Assembly: GCA_034769895.1 (NCBI GenBank) | Contig: CM068368.1 | Location: 337,179,076 to 337,243,075, forward strand | Direction: 5' to 3' | Source of the DNA: Magicicada septendecula | Lineage: Eukaryota > Arthropoda > Insecta > Hemiptera > Cicadidae | DNA: 64,000 nt | Shown here: in pieces, positions 23,658 to 35,699 of the stretch | Position numbering within the stretch: the first letter of the stretch is position 1 | How the letters are laid out: every line of letters begins with the position of its first letter | Translations under genes and position numbers: made by a program | The notes under the pieces: generated by a model | The model's input: only the letters and a program-made list of their open reading frames with translations | What the model was told of the DNA's origin: nothing | Database searches by the model: none

Positions 23658-23709
23658 GTCCCTGTTCGGGCGCCATTTGTTATATTACAGTCCCTGTTCA
23701 GGCGCCATT
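23658..23709 (-). repeat. Element C primer-binding site and duplicated LTR-edge/primer-site unit
   Basis: In element sense, the 5' LTR edge (GTAATATAACA) and a primer site (TGGCGCCTGAACAGGGAC) are followed by a second copy of the same edge and a perfect TGGCGCCCGAACAGGGAC. The extra unit lies at 23678-23709. Only the 5' LTR side has it. The perfect copy equals the tRNA-Lys3 primer site known from lentiviruses. Confidence 0.75.
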
Positions 23710-24983
23710 TGTTATATTACGTATTACTGTCAATAATAAAATACGATATAATATCTTTACACTTAGTCAATAATTTCAAAGGTCGGGCGCCATCTTGATT
23801 TGCAAGAAAGTAAATACAAACGTAAATAACTTGTAGTTTTACTTACCTTTAAAAGTTATTATAGGGCAGGAATTCGTTTAAGCGGAAAGTGTTATTTGAA
23901 ATAATAATACTTTGTTAAAATTTTTACCAAATGATATTACCCAGTTTATTTATGACATTTACTTACATATATTGTCCACCAGGTGGCGACAAAATTACTT
24001 TAAATTTCCCTTACGTTAAACCCTCCAAAATACCTACACAGTAAACATTAAACATTTGATATGTGATTTATAGATATATATATATATTTTATATTCGCAC
24101 AACCCAGCACTTAAAAGATTTAGGTCACTCTCTCTCTCTCTCATTCATTCTCTGGTACAATTTATTTTATTCTGAGCTCATTTAAATTTTGAATTGGTTT
24201 AAAATTGGTCATTATAATATTGAATGAATTTTGAAATTGGTTATTATTACACAATGATGTTGATTTACTTGAAATAATAAAAAGAATATTGGAACGTTCT
24301 CACCAAATTATTTGGACAGGTCTCACCGCACTGCTAAGATCCGTCGATCGTGCACAATCTTTACATCGATTTCGGGTTCACACCGTCGTGTCTACCCACG
24401 AAAACACTTTGGGCAGATTCTATACGCATGCAGTTTCGACGATCTATCGGCCGATGACACCTGTTCAGTCGCTTACCGCCCCAACATTTCTGATAATTTT
24501 AAATAGTTATTTAACCACTTTTGGTGGTGTAAAAGTTAAATTTCACACTTGGTGAACTTCTTGCCGGCCGGCTGCGTTCACAATCCAGAAGGAAATGACA
24601 CAGAGTCTTTGTTTCACATTGCGTAGGTGGGGCAAAAACTACATCATCAAGCTTTTGTTCTTTGTTTACAGCTTCGACTTGTTTACAGAAAATGTGCATT
24701 CCTTCCACTGACGTCATCAGGGCTCGTCACGTTATCTCTGTATGTGACATACGTTTTTTGCTGTGTTTGTCGTTTTGCAATGAAAACGGTCGGAATCCTG
24801 TCAATTCACATCTGCGTTTTATAAAATAATTATATAGTCCACTCACCAAAACTTTACTGGGATTATGAAATATTTAAATAATTATTACCAAATAATTGTT
24901 AAAAATAATTGAATACAATAATTATGGTCTTTTGTACCATGTTTTTTATAAATTTAGTATTGTATTAGAATTGTACCATCACA
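23710..24983 (-). repeat. Element C, 5' LTR
   Basis: 1,274 bp, TG...CA, near-identical partner of 14409-15684. It is followed by the duplication AACA (24984-24987) and then hAT-1 sequence. Confidence 0.9.
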
Positions 24984-25267
24984 AACACATTTCAAAAATA
25001 TTTCAAACCTGTTGAGCTAGTACTAATTAAGTATTGCTCACTTATGTTAGAGTTGTGTTTTTCAGGATCACGGACCACCCACCCACCACAGTCCTATAAT
25101 TCATGACTTTCACAAATATTTACATATTTACACTAATGTAAAATTTTTTAAATTTCTTCCTTACTTCTCAAAATGTTATGACACAGACAGATAAATAAAA
25201 ATTGAAGCATAGTAATAAAAAAAAAAAAAACACTTCAGGTTAGCAAACCTTTTGCTTCATGAGTTAA

Positions 25268-25726
25268 TTAAAGCAATGCCTTTTTTCTTTGTTTGGATCG
25301 GGCAAAGTTGTCAATCAAGTTGTTGCTGTCAATCTTCAAGGTTATGTCACTTGCTGTGCACAAAAGCGTTAGGTTGTTGAGCTTTTCCTCTCCCAAGGTT
25401 GATCTTTTTTCGTTTTTTATACGCTTTAAAGCAGAAAACCCCCTCTCTGCGGAGCAGCTTGTGACAGGTATTGTCAAATAAATTCGCAGAGGGATTTCTA
25501 AGTTTGGAAATTTGCTTTCCAATCCGTTACTTTTAATGTTAACATAGCACTCTCTAAGCCCTTTAATTTTCTCTAATTTCATGTATGCCTGGAAGTGTAA
25601 GCGCTTGTTCACAAATGCATCTTGGTCAAGATCTTGGTTATATGATTGAGCTAGTAATATTTCCATACCCTTTTTACTTTTTATATATTTTTTATTGATA
25701 TGTTCGATTCTGCGCTTACATTGCAA
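25268..25726 (-). pseudogene. hAT-1 transposase remnant (C-terminal dimerisation domain)
   Basis: 152 codons ending the hAT transposase: PNLEIPLRIYLTIPVTSCSAERGFSALKRIKN is the hallmark hAT C-terminal block (A/S-ER-x-FS-x-LKRIK). It is followed by the RSTLGEEKLNNLTLL segment as in zinc finger MYM-type 1-like transposases. The upstream catalytic and zinc finger parts are absent from this copy. The related transposase in hAT-2 (45222-47795) has the same C-terminal layout. Confidence 0.85.
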
Positions 25727-26072
25727 TGCAGAATAGTTAATTTTTTCGTGTAGGATATACGCTGTAGCTAACGAGACATTCGCGCCTTGAAATTTGAATT
25801 AAAGGGATAAGCTTCGACTGTCTGACCGCAAGGTGGCAGTCGTGGACGCTACTTTTTTTCTGTCCCACGTTTTTACCAAGCATTGCTGATCTCGTCGGTT
25901 CATCTCTGTATTACTGTATTTGATCGACAGATTTAATTTAAAATTTCTCCCTTCTTTGCGCCCCCAAACCTCGTGCGCCCCTGGGCATCTGCCCAGTCTG
26001 CCCAGTTATAAAAGGTACACTGCGTGGTAGTGGTCCTAGAAAATCAGTACATAACAATTCATTTTTATCACG

Positions 26073-26632
26073 ATATTAATTGATGACTCGTTGGGCAGTT
26101 GGTGAAACATATTAATACAAAGGTTTTGTAAAATATATAAAAACACTTGGTAAGTTTTACAAATTTTTTTAATTAACTCTGACAGCTGTTTCGACTAACT
26201 TAAGCCATTGTCAAAGAGCGAGTGAATGAAATTACTGAACACAGGATATTAGTGGAGTGTAGGTGGTCAACATCTGTTTAGGGCGTATCTGGAACATCTG
26301 TGTGTGATGGCGAGGGGGTGTGTGTGCATGAGACAAGGGAAGGTCAGGTGTCTTTAAAAACTGATTGTATTCATGATTGTATTTAGTTTTTAAAGACACC
26401 TGACCTTCCCTTGTCTCATGCACACACTCCTCCCCTCGCCATCACAACACAGATGTTCCAGATACGCCCTAAACAGATGTTCACCACCTACACTCCACTA
26501 ACATCCTGTGTTCAGTAATTTCATTCACTCGCTCTTTGACAATGGCTTAAGTTAGTCGAAACAGCTGTCAGAGTTAATTAAAAAAATTTGTGAAACTTAC
26601 CAAGTGTTTTTATATATTTTACAAAACCTTTG
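26073..26632. mobile_element. Hairpin element with about 240-bp inverted arms and a 17-bp target duplication
   Basis: Arms at about 26120-26365 and 26385-26632 are near-perfect inverted copies around a short centre. The left end carries about 47 extra unpaired bases. It is flanked by AATTCATTTTTATCACG at 26056-26072 and 26633-26649. It interrupts the integrase of element A. Each arm contains a motif like the minimal hammerhead ribozymes of Penelope-like retroelements (26532-26569 on +, 26181-26216 on -): stem, GAAA, then CAGCTGTC. A Penelope-like twin-primed copy is favoured over a foldback DNA element because of the long target duplication. Confidence 0.6.
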
Positions 26633-26649
26633 AATTCATTTTTATCACG

Positions 26650-27217
26650 TGTTACAATATTACCCATTTCAACGTAGGTATGCTGGTGGGGATATTTTGA
26701 TGTTTGACAAGTATGGGAGGTTTGTAGTATAGATTTTATTTTCCTAGACATGTTCATCCAGATGAAGTCTTTTTTAAGTGTTAAGTAGCACTTATGTGCA
26801 CCTGCATGGCTAGACTCTCATGACATGTCCAAGTCAGGTCCTCAATGATGTTATCTGGAACTATGATTTTCCATTGCCCATCAATAAGTTTGTATAATAT
26901 ATTATTAACAATTTGGTATTTTGGATTTTCCCTATCTTTAATTTCTTGACAAATTTTCTTTAATTTTTCATCTTGTTGTTCAATACTAATGTTTTTAAGT
27001 TGGGTGTTTAAATTATCGGGTAAAACATGATTGCTAAAATTTGTATTTCATTTTTAGTCGCAGAATAGTTTTCTTGCTCTACTGTGTTATCCTCCAGTTT
27101 ATGTTTATTTAATACTGCGTCTAATCTGCATTACTGTATTACAGTTAGCTTATCACTGTTATTATTGTTATTGTTTATATTTGAGGTTATGTTGATACGC
27201 GGTTTGTTTATTTTTAA
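26650..27217 (-). pseudogene. Element A, residual integrase and uncharacterised internal sequence
   Basis: 26650-26825 matches 37890-38056 (upstream integrase region with TGATGTTTGACAAGTATGG on +). The rest to 27217 has no recognised domain. Broken. Confidence 0.5.
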
Positions 27218-27433
27218 TTAATTCGCAACAGATTCATTTGTGCTGTCCAGATGTCCTAACTTTATGGTATAATGTTTGTTATTTACATTGCACATTAATG
27301 TATTATTATTAAAATCAATTACTGCATTTATTTTGGTTAACGTGTCAGTACCCAGTATAACATTATATACAAGGTCTTTAATTAATAGTACTGGCATGTC
27401 AATCTCAACTCCTTGTGTTGTGATAGACACCAA
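27218..27433 (-). pseudogene. Element A, aspartic protease-like fragment
   Basis: Encodes PVLLIKDLVYNVILGTDTL followed by NAVIDFNNNTLMCN. This is the ILG-x-D-x-L block in the C-terminal half of retroelement proteases and parallels LEVILGNDFL with NNAVINFRKR in element D. Part of a broken element. Confidence 0.6.
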
Positions 27434-27817
27434 TGCTTGTCGGTTAATAATTTGATTATCATTTGTAGCTGTTTTAATAATTGTGTTGTTTATGGGTAAT
27501 ATTGGTACCTTCTTAAACTGATTATTATGTTTATTTATAAATTTTTCGCTTATTTAAGATATCTGAGTCCCGCTATCTAACAGAACATTTCCTATACAAT
27601 TATTAATTTTGGCTCTAACTATAGTACTTTTATTTACTATCTTAACACTATTGTCATCTTCCATACACCTATTACTATTTACTAGATCATCTCGAATATC
27701 ATTCAGGTATATGCCTGACACACAAAATATTCGCTTATCACTACTATATAAACACTAGACTGGTGACACTGACTTTTAATGCTATGTTTTTCTGTGCACG
27801 GACCATGCTGTGGAACC

Positions 27818-28922
27818 TTACAAGTTTTTTGGCTGTTCTAAAACTGGTTTATTTTCAGTTACCAATGCGACTTTCTGCTGATTATATTTTGGAATGTTTT
27901 GTTTATATTTATATTGTTGTTGTTTATGAGTTGATTGAATTGATGTGCGTGTTTGGTTGCTATCACTATTGGGACTATCAACATTCTCCCATTTGGTCAA
28001 TAGTAATAAAAACTCTTCTATTGTTTTTATACCTTGTGTAACCATGGCTATTTGAATCCCACGGCTAAAGTGATGTGCAAGCTTATTTACCATTTCTGCC
28101 TCTGACATCGGTGGTTCAAGATATTTGGCTCGAGACACAAGTTGTATCACCTATTTCTCCTTGGACCCTTTGGCTGGCATATATTTACCGAATTCTAATT
28201 GTACACAGATTTTTTGCTGTACCTCTTCATTCCAATACCGTGCTCGGAAATGGTCTACAAGGTCTTTGTATACGGTAATTTTATCCTGCACAATCGTGAA
28301 CCATTCTGCTGCCGTACCTTTAAGCTGCCGCACAACCCAATTAATTTTGTCCACTTCGCTTAAATTGTTGTTAACGGATTCCATACTAAGTTCGCACGTG
28401 TGCAGGAACTGGACTGGATTGTCTGTCTCGTCGCCAAAGAATTTTGGTTGTGAGTTAGGTTCATCAATTGTTTTATATGCATATGTCATTTGGCTCGCAG
28501 GCATAGAGGTACGTTGTAACCTATTAATTTATTGTCTGAGTTCTTCGAACCGATGTTCCTGTTCGGAGACAAATTCACTGATGGTGGTCGCCTGCCCTTG
28601 TACCTTGTACTCGTTCCTCGATCGAACCAACTCTGGCTTCGCATTCGCTTATACGTGAACTATTAACTTCTATTGCAAGCTCAACATTCGCGCGTATTGA
28701 GTCAACCTTATCTGATATCTTCTTCTCAGTAGCTTCTAACAATGCTTTGTTTTGCTTGCTTTGATCGTGTACCATGGCAAATATTTTTTTGTTTTCATCA
28801 TGCAGTGTTTTATTTTGTTTGATCGCGTCCTCTTTAGCAGATTGTATATTTGACTGTACGTTCTGAATGCTGGTTTTATTTTCATTGTGTATATTTTGAA
28901 TGCTTGCTAAAATCGCGGCCAA
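27818..28922 (-). pseudogene. Element A, Gag region
   Basis: Three consecutive minus-strand frames. From the 5' end these are a coiled-coil N-terminal part (28575-28922; ENKTSIQNVQSNIQSAKED), a capsid-like part (28151-28504; NPVQFLHTCELSM, LKGTAAEWFTIV, FRARYW) and a C-terminal part (27818-28150; AKYLEPP, then Gln/Lys-rich). NPVQFL followed by L-x-G-x-A-x-x-W and RYW is the usual Ty3/gypsy Gag signature. No CCHC knuckle was seen. Broken. Confidence 0.75.
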
Positions 28923-29374
28923 TGTTGTTGATATGGAGTTTGAGACTCAGCCATTTGTTTACAATATTAAACTTATCACCAAAACAAAGATTTATCATTT
29001 TGATTTAAACGTGTGCGGTTCAACTATTGTTACTTCAGATTATTAAAATGTAACTGTATACCTGTATGTTGTGATCAATGTTCGTCAGTAATCTCAAATC
29101 GAATGTCCACAATCTTACCGTAACCTAATTACAACTAACACACACATATATTTCAGACCTCCAAATATTATTTAAAACTAAATTAATATTGTCCAAAATA
29201 ATTTGTTTCACAGAGAATATGCAACAGTTTGTATACACTCCCTGCGACACAATATTAAAATATAAAACACAGTTCAATTAAAATTTAGTCTATACACAAT
29301 AATAAACTTCTTAACCTAAAATCGTATTAACTATTTAACTCGTGCCCTAAGTTGACGGCGCCAAATACTATCTA

Positions 29375-30790
29375 TGCAACAATACATATTTAAAACTGCA
29401 TAGATAGGCATATAGAAATTATTACAACACAGTCTATATCTGGAGGTACGAAAATTTATTAAATTAAAACATTAAAATTTACTATTGTCTTATTACTTTA
29501 TAATATTAAGTTGTTTATTTAAAATTTGTCTTTCAATAATTGAGTCTATGGGCTTGCTTTACTATGTTACTTGATGTGTTGAATTCCACAACCACTGTCG
29601 ATGTCCGGCGATCAGCTGCTGTAGACGACTTGTTGCTCGTTGACCTCAGCGTCATTCACTTCTACGTTTCACTCAAACACACGCGTTGCGGTTATCAAAC
29701 TGTTATTGTTTATAAAATTATCTCAGGGTTTTTAACTGGGTAAAATAGATCGTGTATTGGGCTTACACAAACTCCGGTCTCTTGAAGTGTTCTCGCGTTA
29801 ACTCAAAACATCACGTTAGGTATTTTGGCCCTAACACGGAAAATCTTCCAAGTTACGCGAAAAAACACTAGAGTAATGATCTATTTAAAATTATCTGAGT
29901 TCTATAATGGCAATGGTTACGAAGACATCGAACCATGAACCAACTTCTAAGTTTACAGGAAAACGACCTGTCTTGTCACGAAAAACTTGTGAGTACGTCT
30001 TTCTATAACGAGTCCTAAGAAGAAACTGGGCCATCCATACACTGTAAGCGACCGACTCGAATAATTTTTAGACCATCTGATTGGTTGAAACTTTAGCAAC
30101 GGCACAGATGAGAACACAGTTAGACTGAAATCAGGCTTAAACTTTGTCCGATTCTGCACAGGCCTGTCTAGATTTAATCTACAATTTTATTACTTTCTTG
30201 AAGATAATGAGAATAAAAGAAGATTGAATTCATTTAAAAGAAAAACATAAAAATTATAGGTGGTGTGGAGAATTGAGTATATGGAAAATGTAACTTCTAA
30301 CCATGAGAATACTCTGTCCAAGTTTCAGAACGAAATGTTAATTTTCCTCGAAGTTATTAAATAAAATGTAATCACATGGACACCCGCGCACTTACACACA
30401 AATATTTCACATGACATAAAAGAGAATAAATTTGTGAACGTTTTGACACAACATACTTTTTTAAACATATCTTGATTCAAAACTTATGACTACTTTACAA
30501 AGAAAGAACAAAATCAGTTTGAAACATGTATGTGGCCATCAGAAAATGTTATATAGCATTAGTATTCCACTTAAATGCATTTCATATCCTGAGTACTGTT
30601 GCAGGATTATCCCCTCCAATGTATAAAAAAAAAGTGTTTACATGTTTACAAATTTTTTTAAAAAACAAAAATAAAATATCACTTCAAAAAAATATAAACA
30701 AGAAATAAAACCAAATAAATAAATACTCTTCCCAAAACTAAATTATTTCAACTCTGTTTGACAGTTCCATTTTGACAGAAGAAACATAAA
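29375..30790 (-). repeat. Element A, central LTR shared by two tandem copies
   Basis: Starts TGCAACAATAC and matches 12225 onward. On its left, element sense shows TGGCGCCGTCAACTTAGGG (about 29347-29365), a primer-site-like sequence leading into Gag. On its right the sequence runs into another integrase. One LTR therefore serves as 5' LTR of one copy and 3' LTR of the next. The right limit is approximate. 28923-29374 is the untranslated leader. Confidence 0.7.
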
Positions 30791-30929
30791 CAATTACACG
30801 TGGTCAGACTCTGAATACTATGCCCTCACAAGATAAGCCATAATAACATTTGATGATGTCATGTCTCCTTATCCTAGACAGGTTCCAAACATTTCTCCAC
30901 ATACTCCGATATCGCACCTCCCATTCTTA

Positions 30930-31739
30930 ATACATTTATTTTTTTTTTATACAATTTGTTTCAATACAGTCATACATCATATACCCTGATATACTGTACA
31001 TGAACAGTTTATTCTTTAACATATTTGTGTAAAGATGATGCATGGAATTTACCAATAGTATGGTTAGTTGTAGGATTAGTAACAATGTAAGTATTTTTAC
31101 CAACTTGCTCAGATAATAAGAAAGGTCCATTATATAACCTAAAGAATTTAGCAGCTGTGTTATCTTCACTACGACCAACGTTTAACGCTTTTAAAAGAAC
31201 CATCTCGCCTTCTTTGAATTTTAGAAGTTAATGTTCTGCATTAAACTTTTCTGTGCATTCCTCAGCACTCTTTTTAATACGTCTTCTAGATTCTAAACGC
31301 TTAACTTCGTTTGGAACAGGTAAGTTTTGTGTGGCAACTCGCTTTACATATTCATCCCATACATGCCTAGGCTTTTCTCCAGAGTGTAGCTCATTAGGTG
31401 TGAATCCAGTCGTATTGTTGTAATTCCCATTGATGGCTTGCTCGAAAAACTCGATATATTCAGGCCATTTACTCTGATTGGTATTACAGTACGTCATTAA
31501 TAGTCCTCCTAATTCCCTATTTACCCTCTCGGCAAGATTACCTTGAGGTCTCCGGATCGCCGTCAATACTGCCTGTATGTGATGCTTCTCAAGCTCAGAT
31601 TGCCATTTCTTATTTTGAAATTGCTTACCTTGATCCGATAATATCTTTTTAACATGCCCATATTTTGGAACATATTTCTCAAGAATTACCTTAAGAATTG
31701 CCTCAGTTATTGGTCGGCCAATAGCATATAAACTAACAT
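30930..31739 (-). pseudogene. Element A, integrase C-terminal region (second copy)
   Basis: Near-copy of 13420-14202 on the minus strand (RRPQGNLAERVNRELGG, NTTGFTPNELHSGE, KFFRLYNGPFLL). It continues on the far side of element B at 37794-38056. Broken. Confidence 0.75.
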
Positions 31740-32809
31740 TGAAACTATATAAGTTCTATGCATTTATATTAAACTCTTCGAGTCCCTGTTCGGGCGCCAC
31801 TGAAACAATATAAGTTAATTCAATATTAAACTCTTACCTTAGGGTTCTTTTCCAGAGTCGTACAGACGAAAACTGCTGCAGATAGGATTATTTGAGATGA
31901 ACGGTATAAATATAAATATGCAGTTTATATTCAAACAAATGCTTCTGGTTTATTAAACAAGTTAATTATTTCGTTTTAGGCTACTTTGATAACAATTAAA
32001 GTTCTACTTGTTGAATTAAAAATACATTGAATAAGTAACAAATAATATAAAATCACACAGATTAACAAATGGAATCTTTCTTAATTCTAACCTAGTACAA
32101 ATTATACATTTTTTGTATGAACCAATAAGTATTTATATCTCTTCCCCTTCTTATTTTCTTTTATAAAAAACAAAAAACCTTTCCCTTAGAGATCTCAATT
32201 ATTTAGGTTGACATGTAACCATCAACATTTTTTTTATAAACTGATTCTTTAATATGCATATTTAGGGTTGTTAGTTACCCATCCACCGTGTGTGTCCCTG
32301 TGGTTTGTTGTACTGTGTTGCCCGTTTTCTTGGTTCTCGCGCACTCACGCCACCGTTGGTACTGAGTTTACTGTTTTTTTTGTTTAATTAAGTTCTCACT
32401 GATTTGTTTAATGGTTCCACATTATAATGTAAGATAAAGTCAGCCGACGTAATTTTACTCGCACTTAGATGTTTTATAGGCTGGCCGCGCAACTTTTTAC
32501 ATGTTTTATTAGATAGGCCGAATTTATTTTACGGCCTATCTTGAACACCCGAGGCCACTGTTTTTAATTAACGAACTTGCTGCTTACTACTGTCTGATGC
32601 TGACACTATGGTGACACACTGCATACTGTGATTCACAAAGACTGCTGCTGGGACTATTACGTAACATGTCTAGTCTGGCTGTCTAGACATCAATTATTTA
32701 TGCTAACATTGTATGTTGCACTGGGGCACCTCACAGGTGAATGCTGACAATTAGAAAATTTACTGATTTGAATTAAAACTGTGGTAGCACACAATTTTGT
32801 ACCGTTACA
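31740..32809 (-). repeat. Element B, 3' LTR with leading duplicated edge unit
   Basis: Core TGAAACAATATAAG...ACCGTTACA at 31801-32809. The preceding 61 bp repeats the LTR edge plus CCCTGTTCGGGCGCCAC. It is nearly identical to 36717-37789. Confidence 0.85.
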
Positions 32810-32822
32810 ATACCCCCCCCCC

Positions 32823-32862
32823 CAATGAGAGGTTGGATGCCGAAGCATACAAACTCTCATTG
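32823..32862 (-). promoter_or_regulatory. Conserved UUCG-capped hairpin beside the polypurine tract (element B)
   Basis: In element sense CAATGAGAG, a loop with ATGC-TTCG-GCAT, then CTCTCATTG, followed directly by a run of at least eleven G and the LTR. Relative to element C, one stem pair changes from A:T to G:C on both sides, keeping pairing. The rest of the loop varies while the TGCTTCGGCA tip is kept. Confidence 0.65.
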
Positions 32863-35087
32863 CCTAAAACCTAAGAGGACCAGTGAGGATATGGCGCCAC
32901 AACCCCCCTGAACTCTCTACTAAAATCATCGGTACTTACCCCCCTATTCTGGCGACTGTAGCAGCACCTGTCCGATCGTACTGGACTTCTCTATTCAAGA
33001 TCCCAACACCATAAAATCAGATAGATACCCGCTACAGTAACGCCTGACTCTATAACATTCAGTTAAAAAATTAACAAACAGCCTTCCATTATACCATATC
33101 CACAACTGATTGGTTTCCTCTTAGCCGTACTGGTTCATTAACAAAGTACTGGTTCATGTTTATTACAAAATATAACGTGCATCTGACTACATTGTAATAT
33201 AACTTCTAAATTGTCCATTAGTTACATTGATTAATTCGAATTTAATCATCAAGCCCATATGCATGACTCATCTTCAACAAGTTACATTGTTTCACTCAAC
33301 AATATAGCTTAACCCTAAAAGATACAAGGTTAACAGAACCATATAAGTTTACAGTATCGTAGCCTTGGTACATATGCATTCCAGACAAATTAAATAATAT
33401 TCCCAGTACAATATTACCCATCCAAAATAACACATTGATTATACAAAATCGCATTAAATCACCATAATTATGACTGATAAATACAAATTATCCTTAAAAA
33501 TCTTTATACTTAACTACCATGTATATATATATATTTTTTTTCTACCCCCTTTATATCCCTTAACCCCTGATACCCGTTACATTCTACTGTGTTTAGCACT
33601 AGGCTTATTGGCCCTTGCAGACCTTATCCTAGCCGTAATCACATCTCCCTCATGACCTGTAACTGGGTCACCTCCTAATCCACACTCACTATTACCCCCC
33701 TGGAATGTGGCGCCCAGTTGCTTCCACAAGGACTGATGCGGAAGGGGTGGACATTTTTTTCTTTTATTCCACCCCCATCATTGCTTCGGCGTTACAATAA
33801 AAATTCAGCATAATATACTTACTAATAGTGATTGATACGCCCCTAATGGACTACCACCCCTATCGGTGAAAATAGCCCTGTTCCAAAATTTGGTAGATTC
33901 CCCTAAAAATAACCCCCCTGCTAATGTAACAAACCACCAGGTTAACAAAACAAAACAAACCACAAGCCGGTTATGACAAGTAAAATTTATGATTTGTCAC
34001 AATTAACTAATTTCACGGTCCGGTGAGGTCATGGCCGCACTTAAGTAGGGAATCTACAGTTAAAACATAAACATAGATTGACATTTATAAGGGTTACATT
34101 ACCAGTTGTATGCACATCTTACTTTACAAACACTATCTCAGCCTAAACATTTTTTATTATATCCATGCAATATTTCCTTCAGTTTTCAATTTAAGTAAAG
34201 TACATATTTTATTCATTATTTTTTCATCAATTATTTATTTTACAATTACAGTCAAACTTCAGATCAAAATAAAGTTAAACGCATCACTAACATTCACACT
34301 TATAAATTAATACAAAACCACCTCAAATTTAATTTAGTCTCTTCACATGTTCAAAACAATTTCAATTATTTTAATTACATTTTTCAAAATGCTTCTACTT
34401 AAAAATATTACCTTCATTACTTCACAGCTGGTATTTCTTTTATTTCATAATAGGATTTACTCCTAGCAATGATTCATTAAAACACAACATTCTTGTTGTT
34501 GTCAACTACAGCCTGACTATAAACATCAACCTGTAAACATACCTGTTTACATCAACAATGGTCTGCAAGACTTGTTTTATAAACACCAACTCAGTCTCAA
34601 CATTTCTGATTACATCACCACCCTATCACCTCCTTCAATTCTAAGTTTCTATAAATTTTTTAATGTTAACATATTTATCAATTACTATTTATTATAATTC
34701 AGATCACATATAGTTTTAATTCACCTTTTTAAATTACTTTACTAACCCCCACTCAAAACAATTTGGGTTTAGTTACAATATTTAAAACACTTTTTTAATT
34801 TAAATACACAATTCAAAATGAAATTCATTATTACCTCTTGTTCCTTAGTTAGCAAAATAAAATGTTATTGTTTATTATTATACCTTTCCTTCTTATTACA
34901 AACATGTGTTACACATAAGCTATAATATACATTACAACAAGATAATATTGACACAATACATTTAACACTAACACATTTATTTACAAATTTTCGTCATAAT
35001 TTTCTTGTTTACCCCACTTCAATACCTAAATCAGCCAGGTCATTCTACCCATTGTACTCAAATAATTAAATGTTCATTCAATATTTC
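32863..35087 (-). other. Element B, internal non-coding region
   Basis: The part to about 33140 shares blocks with element C (GACCAG, GCGCCACAACCCCC, CTGGACTTCTC, ATCCCAACACCATAA). The remainder is AT-rich, with C-runs near 33540-33720 and 33850-33920, and no convincing ORF. Confidence 0.5.
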
Positions 35088-35663
35088 TCAACCCCCATCA
35101 TCGAAAATTAATCTTTTCGGCACATAACATTGTTCAATTTTATTGATACACAACATATGGCTATCTTTTGTGTAATAACCATAAAAATTTATATGTTCCA
35201 TTGTACCATAATAATAATACATAGGGTTACCCCTCATTATTACTATATCATAAATCAAGTCTACATTATTATTTTTTGTCAAGTCTCCGTAAGTATTTAT
35301 TATTACACCCAGGTGAGTTACATCATTATCACAATTATCTGCTACTACCAGTACACTACTTCTCCCAACAGGTAAATATTTATCATCAATATACACATTG
35401 TTTACTACAGTACAAGGTAAATCTACATTATTTACCATAATTCTCTTAATATTCATCTTCTCTATCAACTCTCCATAACCTCTATTTAGCTTAAAACACT
35501 CTAACCCTTCCTCTATCTCATAATCACTTTCATCACAATACTTCTCACAACATTTCACTTTCTCATTCCACACAGAGGGCAACACAAACTTACTATTCGT
35601 CTTGGCACTTCCAAGACCATCACAAAAAATAAAAGGACCATTTGAAGACACCTTGTCTTCCAC
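35088..35663 (-). CDS. Element B, second ORF: unknown conserved protein
   Basis: 191 codons just downstream of the Gag-like ORF. An N-terminal part (FIFCDGLGSAKTNSKFVLPS) is followed by a Cys-containing stretch (VKCCEKYC), CFKLNRGYGELIEK, then a probably beta-rich C-terminal half (VNNVYIDDKYLPVGRSSVLV, NTYGDLT, VDLIYDIVIM) ending FDDGG. The FK-x-NR-x-Y-x-EL-x-E block, LPC, DLIYDI and terminal GG recur in element C. No catalytic motif (DTG/DSG, YVDD, HHCC) is visible. Conservation in two elements argues for function; what it does is unknown. Confidence 0.5.
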   Translation of the reverse strand: MEDKVSSNGPFIFCDGLGSAKTNSKFVLPSVWNEKVKCCEKYCDESDYEIEEGLECFKLNRGYGELIEKMNIKRIMVNNVDLPCTVVNNVYIDDKYLPVGRSSVLVVADNCDNDVTHLGVIINTYGDLTKNNNVDLIYDIVIMRGNPMYYYYGTMEHINFYGYYTKDSHMLCINKIEQCYVPKRLIFDDGG

Positions 35664-35699
35664 TCAACTACTGGAGGAAACGCTGTCCTCATAAAACAT

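Larger units (their letters stand above)
14409..24983 (-). mobile_element. Element C: LTR element with Gag-like ORF but no recognisable pol
   Basis: TG...CA LTRs at 14409-15684 and 23710-24983, flanked by the 4-bp duplication AACA (14405-14408 and 24984-24987). Read on the minus strand: 5' LTR, tRNA-Lys3-type primer site (TGGCGCCCGAACAGGGAC, 23658-23675), coiled-coil Gag-like ORF, a second small ORF, about 6 kb without recognisable genes, a conserved hairpin, a polypurine tract, 3' LTR. The LTRs differ at only a few places by eye, mainly microsatellite length, so insertion is recent. No protease, RT or integrase is seen; it would need enzymes from a relative. Confidence 0.85.
14203..26022 (-). 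mobile_element. hAT-1: short hAT transposon inserted in element A, itself split by element C
   Basis: Ends CAGGGCCGCTTTTAAGG (left) and, on the other strand, CAGTGTACCTTTTATAAC (right). It is flanked by the 8-bp duplication CGTGGTAG at 14195-14202 and 26023-26030, as expected for hAT, and the element A sequence resumes exactly across it (compare 37840-37870). Without element C it is only about 1.25 kb and keeps just the end of a transposase, so it is a non-autonomous deletion derivative. Confidence 0.9.

Noticed and set aside
26076-26118. Full hammerhead ribozyme in the unpaired left extension of the hairpin element (TTGATGA ... GAAAC)
   Set aside because: The bases between the two core halves do not leave a proper stem II directly before GAAA, so the match was not accepted there; only the weaker motif in the arms is reported.
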